A model generated the notes under the pieces. That model made no database searches. It worked only from the letters and a program-made list of their open reading frames with translations, and had not been told where the DNA came from. Shown in pieces: positions 1 to 6,128 of a stretch of 6,979 nt of DNA (the stretch's first letter is position 1; every line of letters starts with the position of its first letter). The stretch comes from Bordetella parapertussis (GTDB lineage Bacteria; Pseudomonadota; Gammaproteobacteria; Burkholderiales; Burkholderiaceae): positions 1-6,979 of the forward strand of contig CAMDLJ010000134.1 of assembly GCA_945901665.1 (NCBI GenBank), written 5' to 3'. Both the position numbers and the translations under genes were made by a program.

Positions 1-891
1 GGTGTGCAGCTCTTGGCGCAGGGAGCGACTGAGGTTGCGCGAGCCCCACAAAAACAAGCCCATCACGCAACACATGAAAAAGCTGGGCCACCACAACTGG
101 GCCAGCCAGGCTTGTTGCACCGCCAACGGGTTGATCCAGGCTTGCACCAACAAATCGGGGGCTTCAGTGGCCAGGGTCAATACCGGCGCTCGCTCGGGCG
201 CTGCACCACCTCCCCAGCCCTGACCCAACAATGCGGTGCCCAACAGCACTTGCATGGCGGGCGCGTTTTCACCGGCGTTGGCTTTGAGGGCATTGCGAAC
301 CAAATCGGGGTCGAGCAAGGCCACGGCCATGCCGGCAAAGGTGCCGTCGCTGTAGGTCAAGCGCATGCTGCGCGCGAGCAAGGCCACGCCGTTTTCGGTC
401 AACACGTGGCTGAGGATGCTGGCGTCGCTGTTGTTGTTTTGCGCTTGGGCAATGTCTTGCAAAGATGCGTCCAGGGGCAGTGCGGGGATGGACAACAAGG
501 GGTCGCCGGCTGCGGTGGTCACCAGCACCTGGCGATAAGGGGTGCGTGTGTCGCGCCCGCGCACTTGGGCCAAGGTGTCGCTGTCGATCAAGCCTGGTCC
601 GTGGCGGGCAAAGGCGGCGAAGGTGTAGGTCAGGATGTCGTCCATGTGGCGCATGGCGTTGTCCAGTCGCGCTTGCACTGAAGCGGCAGCAATTTTGGCT
701 TTGGTGCGTTGCGCTTCTTGCGCGAAGTCGTGGCTGCGGCTGGCATAAACCAGCCAGAGCACTGCCAGCAAGCCCATCACCAACCACACCCCCCAGCGGA
801 TGCGCTCGAGCTGGCATTCAACGCCGCGGGCGCCCCCCGGTAGGGCCGCGTTGTCTGGGGTGCGGCGGTGCAGACTGTTCAACAGTTTCAT
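1..891 (-). CDS. Membrane sensor protein with periplasmic PDC/Cache-like domain (3' end beyond window)
   Basis: The frame is open for 297 codons from an ATG at 891-889 to the left edge without a stop, so only the N-terminal sensory part is present. Residues about 33-50 (starting WGVWLVMGLL) and 266-283 (ending CCVMGLFLWG) are hydrophobic and read as two membrane helices flanking a periplasmic domain of about 215 residues. That domain has features typical of PDC/Cache sensors of beta-proteobacteria: an amphipathic start (VQARLDNAMRHMDDIL), a central YRQVLVTTAAGDPLLS strand pair, and near 168-194 the pattern G-V-A-L-L-A-R-S then DGTFAG and LLDPD. Charged sequence after TM2 (SRNLSRSLRQEL) looks like a linker into a cytoplasmic output domain. 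Whether that is a histidine kinase, GGDEF/EAL or chemoreceptor module cannot be seen. The start overlaps the stop of the upstream TRAP binding-protein gene (ATGA), which argues for translational coupling and a shared signal. Membrane topology is well supported; the PDC assignment is by pattern only. Confidence 0.75.
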   Translation of the reverse strand, partial: MKLLNSLHRRTPDNAALPGGARGVECQLERIRWGVWLVMGLLAVLWLVYASRSHDFAQEAQRTKAKIAAASVQARLDNAMRHMDDILTYTFAAFARHGPGLIDSDTLAQVRGRDTRTPYRQVLVTTAAGDPLLSIPALPLDASLQDIAQAQNNNSDASILSHVLTENGVALLARSMRLTYSDGTFAGMAVALLDPDLVRNALKANAGENAPAMQVLLGTALLGQGWGGGAAPERAPVLTLATEAPDLLVQAWINPLAVQQAWLAQLWWPSFFMCCVMGLFLWGSRNLSRSLRQELHT

Positions 892-1994
892 GCGTAGCGC
901 GCTTGCCAGTAAGCGCGGTCGGCCACCTCGGCCCAGCGCAGTTGGTTTTGCAGGTAAGCGGTGTAGCTGCGGTGGATCTCTTGTGCCAGCGCGTCGCCTT
1001 GCACCGCATCGCGCAGCACTTGGGGGGTGATTTGTCGAAAGGCCCGGGTCACATCGTTGGGCAGGCGCAGCATTTCGATTTTTTTGAATTGGCGCAGGGT
1101 TTGCAAGCTGCGCGCGTTTTCGTGGTTGAACTGAGCCAACATGTCCACGCACTCTTGCCAACCGGCGGCACGCATGATTTCTTGGTGCCAGGGCGACAGC
1201 CGCTCCCACACTTTGGGGTTGATGATCAGCTCGGTGGTGTGGCCCGGCTCATGGATGCCGGGCACATAGCAGTAGTTGCACACCTCATGCAAGCCCAGTT
1301 GCATGTCGCACCAGGGGGACACCCACTCCGCCCCATCGATCTTGCCGCTGGCCAGCGCAGGCACGATGTCGCTGGCCGGCAAATTCACGGTCACGGCGCC
1401 CAAGCGGCGCAGCACCTCGCCGCCCAAGCCGGGGTAGCGCAGGCGCAAGCCCTTGAGCGAGGCCAGCGAGGTGATTTTCTCGCGCATCCAACCAGCGGTT
1501 TGCACCCCGGTGTTGCCGCAGGCCAAGGGCACCACCCCGTGTGCCCGCCCCAAGCGGGCCCACAGCGCCATGCCACCCCCAAAGCGCAGCCAGGCGGTGT
1601 GTTCATTGGCGTTCATGCCAAAAGGCACGGTGGAAAAAAACGGGAAACCCGGCGAGTGTGTGGCCCAGTAATAAGACGTGCCATGCGCCATGTCCACTTG
1701 TCCCGAGGCCACCGCTTCGAGCAGTTGCAGTGGCGGTATGCCCGACTCGCCCGAGAACCGCACATCAATGTGCAACTTTCCGCCCGACAAAGTGAACACC
1801 CGTTGCGCCCAGCGCCGCACCGCGTCGCTCAGGCCCGGCATCTTGTCGGGCCAAGCGGCGGCCAAGCGCAAATGCATTTCGGGTCCTTTGGCCTGCTGAG
1901 CCGACACGGGTGGCCAGGCCAGCGCCGACAAAGCGCCCGCGCCAGCACCCAACCAATGGCGCCGGGGCATGCGTTCAAATGAACTCTTTTTCAT
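888..1994 (-). CDS. TRAP-type substrate-binding protein, DctP/TakP-like
   Basis: This 368-residue protein has the usual length for the solute receptor of tripartite ATP-independent periplasmic transporters, which captures small carboxylates in the periplasm. It begins with a probable Tat signal: RR at residues 11-12 (MPRRHWLG), a hydrophobic stretch, and an A-type cleavage region near PPVSAQQA (29-36). The mature part shows the family pattern: an early strand HLRLAAAWP, the segment SGQVDMAHGTSYYW (about 98-110), KGLRLRYPGLGGEV (181-194), and IDGAEWVSPWCD followed by YCYVPGIHEPG (about 219-251). The last two resemble the TakP 2-oxoacid receptor group. R186 in LRLRYPG sits where TRAP receptors place the arginine that grips a substrate carboxylate. 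The gene is divergent from the molybdoenzyme gene, and no DctQ or DctM permease gene adjoins it in the window. No strong Shine-Dalgarno precedes 1994. An in-frame ATG at residue 9 would still leave the RR motif, so the start is somewhat uncertain. The ligand cannot be deduced. Confidence 0.88.
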   Translation of the reverse strand: MKKSSFERMPRRHWLGAGAGALSALAWPPVSAQQAKGPEMHLRLAAAWPDKMPGLSDAVRRWAQRVFTLSGGKLHIDVRFSGESGIPPLQLLEAVASGQVDMAHGTSYYWATHSPGFPFFSTVPFGMNANEHTAWLRFGGGMALWARLGRAHGVVPLACGNTGVQTAGWMREKITSLASLKGLRLRYPGLGGEVLRRLGAVTVNLPASDIVPALASGKIDGAEWVSPWCDMQLGLHEVCNYCYVPGIHEPGHTTELIINPKVWERLSPWHQEIMRAAGWQECVDMLAQFNHENARSLQTLRQFKKIEMLRLPNDVTRAFRQITPQVLRDAVQGDALAQEIHRSYTAYLQNQLRWAEVADRAYWQARYA

Positions 1995-2006
1995 GGATAA
2001 ATGGTA

Positions 2007-2021
2007 TTTTGTTTAACAAAA
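2007..2021. promoter_or_regulatory. Perfect palindrome, candidate operator
   Basis: TTTTGTTTAACAAAA has 7-bp arms that are exact reverse complements around one central T. It lies 13-27 bp upstream of the TRAP binding-protein start, so a protein bound here would probably block or overlap that transcript's start. The inner part fits the loose T-N11-A LysR box (T2008 to A2020), but that pattern is weakly specific and GntR or TetR type regulators also use such palindromes. A related GTTAAC palindrome occurs at 2070-2075. The regulator is unknown. Confidence 0.4.
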
Positions 2022-2084
2022 GTGCTACTAAGTGTATAAGAAACGACATCTTTTTATAACTACACAAAAGTTAACAGTAATTGC

Positions 2085-2115
2085 CATACTCAACTATTAA
2101 TAAATCTTAAGTATG
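2085..2115. repeat. Imperfect inverted repeat in the divergent promoter region
   Basis: CATACTCAA (2085-2093) and TTAAGTATG (2107-2115) are reverse complements at 8 of 9 positions, separated by 13 bp of nearly pure A/T. The symmetric geometry suits a dimeric regulator contacting two half-sites. In sequence this AT-rich a chance match is possible, so this is only a candidate operator. Confidence 0.25.
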
Positions 2116-2148
2116 CATTTATGTGGTTTTTCAGTTTGCCACTTGTGA

Positions 2149-2168
2149 CAGCACCCCCAGAGGTGCTG
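2149..2168. repeat. GC-rich inverted repeat (hairpin) upstream of the molybdoenzyme gene
   Basis: CAGCACC (2149-2155) and GGTGCTG (2162-2168) are perfect reverse complements with a 6-base spacer CCCAGA. The repeat ends 45 bp before the GTG start at 2214. No T-run follows on the plus strand, so it does not look like an intrinsic terminator. It could be an operator or, if transcribed, a leader stem-loop. Confidence 0.45.
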
Positions 2169-2201
2169 CGACTACACTGGTGGCCCCTTTAATCGACGAG
2201 C

Positions 2202-2207
2202 AGAAGG
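2202..2207 (+). promoter_or_regulatory. Ribosome binding site selecting the GTG start at 2214
   Basis: AGAAGG ends 6 bases before GTG 2214-2216, a good Shine-Dalgarno and spacing. The next in-frame ATG (2229-2231) has no comparable purine run at the right distance. The GTG start is therefore preferred, adding five residues. Confidence 0.65.
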
Positions 2208-2213
2208 TTTGAT

Positions 2214-4526
2214 GTGAATACGGAAAACATGCGATTTGGAAGTGGACATGCGGTCAAGCGTCTGGAGGACGACTTGTTGCTCAAAGGGCAGGGTTTGTTC
2301 ACCGATGACGCCGATGTCCAGGGCGTGCAACACATTTGGTTTGTGCGCTCGGTCTACCCCCATGCGGTGCTGAAAAGCGTGGATGTGGCCGCCGCACGCG
2401 CGATGCCCGGCGTGTCGCTGGTGGTCACCGGCGCAGAGTTGGCCCAAGCGGGCATCAAACCCTTGCCCAAACCGGCAGGCTTCAAACGTGCCGACGGCTC
2501 GCCTGCGGCCAGCCCACCGCGTTACTTGATGGCCCATGAGCGGGTGCGCTTTGTGGGTGAAGTGGTGGCCGTGGTGGTGGCCGACAGCGTGGAAAACGCG
2601 CGCAATGCCGCCGAGACCGTGATGGTCGATTACGACGAGTTGCCAAACGCCACCGGCGTGCACGCGGCCTTGGCTGCAGATGCACCCCGGCTGTGCGACG
2701 ACGTGCCCGACAACATCGTGGCCGAGACCCGCTATGGCGATGCGCAGGCCGCGCAACAAGCCTTTGCCAGTGCCGCCCATGTGGTGAAACTGCACATTGA
2801 CAACCAGCGCTTGGCTGCCCTGACCTTGGAGCCGCGCAGCGTATTGGCCTACATCGACCAAGGCCGCTTAACCATGCGCATGAGCAGCCAAATGCCCAGC
2901 GGTGTGCGCACTTTGGTCAGCGACTTGCTGGGCCTGCCCAGGGAGAACGTGCGGGTCTTGGTGGGCGACGTGGGCGGCGGTTTTGGCATGAAAACCGGCA
3001 TGTACCCCGAAGACGGCGTGGTGGCCTATTGCTGCCATGTGCTGCAACGCCCGGTCAAGTGGATGGCCGAGCGCGCGGAAGACTTTCTCAGCTCCAGCCA
3101 TGGGCGCGACATCGAAACCCAGGCCGAGATGGCCCTGGCCGCCGACGGCAAGGTGTTGGCTTTGCGCATTGAAACTTTGGCCAATGTGGGCGCCTACCCG
3201 GCCCCCACGGGTGTGGCCATTCAGGTGATGATCGGCCCTTGGGTGCAAACCAGCGTGTACGACATCCAAAACATAGACTTTCACTTCACCGCGGTGATGA
3301 CCAACACCGCCACCATGGGCGCGTACCGAGGTGCGGGGCGGCCCGAGGCGATCTTCAACATCGAGCGCTTGATGGACGAGGCGGCGCGCCAAATCGGCAT
3401 GGACCGCGTGGCCCTGCGCCGGCGCAACATGATTGCCCCGAGCTTGATGCCGTACAAAAACGCCATGGGCCAGACCTATGACGTGGGCGCTTTTGAGCAC
3501 ATCATGGACAAAGGCCTGGCCCTGGCGCAGTGGGATGGCTTTGCCCAGCGCGAGGCTGAGTCCAAAGCACGTGGCAAATGGCGCGGCCTGGGCCTGGCGA
3601 CATTTTTGGAGTGGACGGGCGGCAATGCCTTGGAAGAAAACGTCACCGTCACCATTGCTGCCGACGGGGTGATCGAAGTGTTCAGCGCCGTGGCCCCCAT
3701 GGGCCAAGGCATTGCCACCTCGTTGGCGCAGTTGGTGGTGGACGTGTTTGGCGTGCCCATGTCGCAGGTGCGCATTGTGTTGGGCGACACCGACCGAGGA
3801 GACGGTTTTGGCAGCGCAGGTTCGCGCTCTTTGTTCACTGGCGGGTCGGCGGTCAAAGAGGGCTCTGAGCGCAGCTTGGCGCAAGCGCGCGAGCTGGCCG
3901 CCAAAACACTGGAGGTGGCCGGCGAAGACTTGTCTTATGACGCGGGTCGCTTTCAGGTCAAGGGCACCGACATCGGCCTGGGCCTGGGTGAGTTGGCGCA
4001 GCGCCAGCCCGAGGGCCGCATGCATTTGGCCTCGACCACCAAAGTCAGCGGGCCAACCTGGCCCAATGGCTGCCACGTGTGCGAAGTCGAAGTCGACCCC
4101 GCCACCGGCAGCGTGGACTTGGTGGCTTACAGCTCGTTCAATGATGTGGGCCGGGTGGTCAACCCGACCATCGTGCGTGGTCAACTCGACGGCGGCGCGG
4201 TGCAAGGCATCGGTCAAGCCCTGTGCGAGCAAATGACCTACGACGCCGAAACCGGCCAGTTGCTCACCGGCAGTTTGATGGATTACGCCGTGCCCCACGC
4301 CGACATCATGCACGCCAACTTTGTCACCGAAATGGACGAATCCACGCCCTGCAAAAACAACCCCATGGGTGTCAAAGGCGTGGGCGAGTTGGGCACCATT
4401 GGGGCCACCCCAGCGGTGGTCAATGCGGTGGCCGACGCTTTGGCGCGCAACGGCCATGCGGCCCAGTCCAGCCAGTTGCAAATGCCCATCACGCCTTACC
4501 GTTTGTGGACCCTGCTCAACGCTTGA
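2214..4526 (+). CDS. Molybdenum hydroxylase large subunit (xanthine dehydrogenase/CoxL-like, molybdopterin-binding)
   Basis: At 770 residues this matches the usual 750-800 of the stand-alone catalytic subunit of three-subunit molybdenum hydroxylases, which hydroxylate N-heterocycles, aldehydes or similar substrates using water at a molybdopterin-cytosine-dinucleotide centre. Residues about 15-135 form the a/b hammerhead-type N-terminal domain (GSGHAVKRLEDDLLLKGQG opening, VGEVVAVVVADS). The Moco domains follow: GGGFGMK at 254-260, PVKW then RAEDFLSSSHGRD, AYRGAGR at 370-376, GQG at 497-499 and FGSAGSRS near 533. The catalytic glutamate of GVGELG is present at E725. The loop is AYRGAGR rather than the AYRCSFR of form I CO dehydrogenase, so CO oxidation of the classical kind is unlikely. 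There is no signal peptide, so it is presumably cytoplasmic. No FAD (CoxM) or 2Fe-2S (CoxS) gene is in the window. Start is GTG with a good ribosome site. Family is certain; substrate is not predictable. Confidence 0.95.
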   Translation: MNTENMRFGSGHAVKRLEDDLLLKGQGLFTDDADVQGVQHIWFVRSVYPHAVLKSVDVAAARAMPGVSLVVTGAELAQAGIKPLPKPAGFKRADGSPAASPPRYLMAHERVRFVGEVVAVVVADSVENARNAAETVMVDYDELPNATGVHAALAADAPRLCDDVPDNIVAETRYGDAQAAQQAFASAAHVVKLHIDNQRLAALTLEPRSVLAYIDQGRLTMRMSSQMPSGVRTLVSDLLGLPRENVRVLVGDVGGGFGMKTGMYPEDGVVAYCCHVLQRPVKWMAERAEDFLSSSHGRDIETQAEMALAADGKVLALRIETLANVGAYPAPTGVAIQVMIGPWVQTSVYDIQNIDFHFTAVMTNTATMGAYRGAGRPEAIFNIERLMDEAARQIGMDRVALRRRNMIAPSLMPYKNAMGQTYDVGAFEHIMDKGLALAQWDGFAQREAESKARGKWRGLGLATFLEWTGGNALEENVTVTIAADGVIEVFSAVAPMGQGIATSLAQLVVDVFGVPMSQVRIVLGDTDRGDGFGSAGSRSLFTGGSAVKEGSERSLAQARELAAKTLEVAGEDLSYDAGRFQVKGTDIGLGLGELAQRQPEGRMHLASTTKVSGPTWPNGCHVCEVEVDPATGSVDLVAYSSFNDVGRVVNPTIVRGQLDGGAVQGIGQALCEQMTYDAETGQLLTGSLMDYAVPHADIMHANFVTEMDESTPCKNNPMGVKGVGELGTIGATPAVVNAVADALARNGHAAQSSQLQMPITPYRLWTLLNA

Positions 4527-4552
4527 GCGGCCCTCAACGCACTGTTCACCCC

Positions 4553-4556
4553 AGGG
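4553..4556 (+). promoter_or_regulatory. Ribosome binding site of the PhoD-like gene
   Basis: AGGG lies 6 bases before the ATG at 4563, inside the 36-bp gap after the molybdoenzyme stop. No terminator-like hairpin with a T-run is seen in that gap, which supports cotranscription. Confidence 0.55.
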
Positions 4557-4562
4557 CAAGCC

Positions 4563-6128
4563 ATGCAGCGGCGTGACTTTCACCGCTGGGCCCAGGCCCA
4601 AGCCTTGGCTGTGGCTTTGGCGCCTTGGCAGCAAGCCGTGGCCCAAGCCGGCCCAGACCAGCGGCGCTGGCGCGACAACCCCTTCACACTGGGTGTGGCC
4701 AGTGGCCAGCCCCGACCCGATGGGATGGTGCTGTGGACCCGTTTGCTCGTGGGTCCGCAAGACCGTGCCGACAGTGGCTTGGACCCCGCCGGCGTGCTGT
4801 GCGAGGTGTTTGCCGACGAGGCCTTGCGCCAGCGCGTGTGGCACAGCGATATCACCACCGACGCCCAGCGCGGCCACAGCGTGCACGCCCACGCCACTGG
4901 GCTGGCACCGGGGCGACCTTATTGGTACCGTTTTCGCTGTGGCGACGCGCAAAGCGCCGTGGGCCGCACCCGCACCGCGCCGCGCAGCACGGACGATGTG
5001 CGCCGCTTGCGCCTGGCCCTGGCCTCGTGCCAACACTATGAGCAAGGCGAGTACGTTGCCCATGCGGACATCGCGCGCCAAGAGCTGGACCTGGTGGTGT
5101 TTGTCGGCGACTACATCTACGAAAGCACCAACCCGCGCTTGGCCATCCGAAAGCACACGGGGGGCGAGCCCAAAACCTTGGACGAATACCGGCAACGCTA
5201 CGCGTTGTACAAATCCGACCCGCACTTGCAAGCCGCCCATGCGGCCCACCCTTGGCTGCTGATGTGGGACGACCACGAAGTGGTCAACGATTACGCCGCC
5301 GAGCGCGACACACGCAACACCCCGCTGGAGCTGTTCATGCAACGCCGTGCGGCCGCATACCAAGCGTACTTTGAGCACCAGCCCTTGGCCTTGGGTCCCG
5401 ACCCGGGCAGCCCGTGGGCGGCGAGCATGCGGCTTCATCAGAAGCTGTCTTGGGGCCGCTTGGCCGAGCTGTGGACCTTGGATTGCCGCCAATACCGCAG
5501 CCCCCAGGCCTGCCCCGACCCCAACCGGGGCGGCGGCCGTGTGGTGACCCAATGCGCCGAACTCGATGAAGCCCAACGCACCATGCTGGGCAGCGCACAA
5601 GAGGCCTGGCTGTACCAGGGCTTGCGCCAGTCCACAGCGGCTTGGAAGGTGTTGGCCCAGGCCACCCAAATCAGCCCCACGTCGGTCAACACCCCACTGG
5701 GTCGCGCCACGTACACCGACGCCTGGGACGGCTATCCACAAGCCAGGCGGCGCCTGCTGCAAACCCTGGCCGATGGGAATGTGAACGATGTATTGACCTT
5801 GGGCGGCGATGTGCACATGAACGTGGCGGCCCATTTGCGCTTGCAACCCAATGACGACAGCTCGCCGGTGTTGGCCAGCGAGTTTGTGGCCACCTCCATC
5901 ACCTCGCGCGGTTTGGGCGAGGGCGTGCTCAATGCCGCGCGTGCGGGCAACCCCGACATCATTTACGCCCGCGCCGATGAGCGCGGATACGCATTGATCG
6001 ACATCCAGCCGCAAGCGGCCACGTGTGAATTTCGCACCACGCCTTTCCCCGCCGGGACCCGCGCCGACCTCACCGTGCAAGCGCGCTTTCAAGTCGAGCG
6101 CGGTCGGGCGGGGCCGGTCAAACTTTGA
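4563..6128 (+). CDS. PhoD-like metallophosphoesterase, Tat-exported
   Basis: The 521-residue product matches PhoD-family alkaline phosphatases/phosphodiesterases, which release phosphate from phosphomono- or diesters outside the cytoplasm with a metal centre. A short twin-arginine leader opens the protein (QRRDFHRW, residues 2-9), then an alanine-rich segment and a probable AxA cleavage after A29. Residues about 40-135 form the Ig-like PhoD N-terminal domain (FTLGVASGQPRPDGMVLWTR; GLAPGRPYWYRFR). The catalytic domain begins near 150: ASCQHYEQG with C156, the cysteine position used as iron ligand in characterised PhoD; VFVGDYIYE with D183; WDDHEVVNDY at 235-244 with H238; and GGDVHMN at 414-420 with D416 and H418. 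All main metal motifs are intact. It follows the molybdoenzyme gene by 36 bp and is probably in the same transcript. Its 3' end overlaps the convergent LysR-family gene by 11 bp. No Pho box was recognised upstream. Actual substrate (phosphomonoester, diester or another anion ester) is unknown. Confidence 0.92.
   Translation: MQRRDFHRWAQAQALAVALAPWQQAVAQAGPDQRRWRDNPFTLGVASGQPRPDGMVLWTRLLVGPQDRADSGLDPAGVLCEVFADEALRQRVWHSDITTDAQRGHSVHAHATGLAPGRPYWYRFRCGDAQSAVGRTRTAPRSTDDVRRLRLALASCQHYEQGEYVAHADIARQELDLVVFVGDYIYESTNPRLAIRKHTGGEPKTLDEYRQRYALYKSDPHLQAAHAAHPWLLMWDDHEVVNDYAAERDTRNTPLELFMQRRAAAYQAYFEHQPLALGPDPGSPWAASMRLHQKLSWGRLAELWTLDCRQYRSPQACPDPNRGGGRVVTQCAELDEAQRTMLGSAQEAWLYQGLRQSTAAWKVLAQATQISPTSVNTPLGRATYTDAWDGYPQARRRLLQTLADGNVNDVLTLGGDVHMNVAAHLRLQPNDDSSPVLASEFVATSITSRGLGEGVLNAARAGNPDIIYARADERGYALIDIQPQAATCEFRTTPFPAGTRADLTVQARFQVERGRAGPVKL

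Larger units (their letters stand above)
1995..2213. promoter_or_regulatory. AT-rich divergent intergenic control region
   Basis: This 219-bp gap separates two divergent genes and must hold both promoters. By hand count bases 2001-2120 contain 31 G/C of 120 (about 26%), in sharp contrast to the GC-rich genes on either side; from about 2140 onward the composition returns to GC-rich. It carries three inverted repeats, listed separately, and an 8-bp direct repeat ACAAAAGT at 2016-2023 and 2064-2071. Possible sigma-70 elements exist (for example TATAAA on the minus strand near 2052-2057, and TTGCCA at 2081-2086 on the plus strand), but none forms a convincing -35/-10 pair at 16-18 bp, so no promoter is placed. 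Confidence 0.7.

Noticed and set aside
4..681. Plus-strand open frame of about 225 codons at the left edge
   Set aside because: It is antisense to the sensor gene, with a composition (G, H, Q, V) typical of shadow frames and no domain pattern.
465..1982. Plus-strand open frame of about 505 codons opposite the TRAP receptor and sensor genes
   Set aside because: The opposite strand encodes a clear TRAP receptor and a two-TM sensor. This translation is arginine/glutamine/histidine-rich with no family features.
2081..2109. TTGCCA as the -35 box of a plus-strand promoter
   Set aside because: The hexamer 17 bp downstream (ATCTTA) is a poor -10, and the better TATTAA is only 8 bp away, so no promoter was called.
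2149..2168. Hairpin considered as an intrinsic terminator
   Set aside because: No T-run follows on either strand, and it lies between divergent genes where no transcript needs to end.
2172..2861. Minus-strand open frame of about 229 codons over the start of the molybdoenzyme gene
   Set aside because: It is antisense to the conserved N-terminal domain of the hydroxylase and gives a histidine/glycine-rich translation without motifs.
4527..4562. Gap between molybdoenzyme and PhoD-like genes checked for a terminator or small gene
   Set aside because: Only 36 bp, with no inverted repeat plus T-run and no room for a gene.
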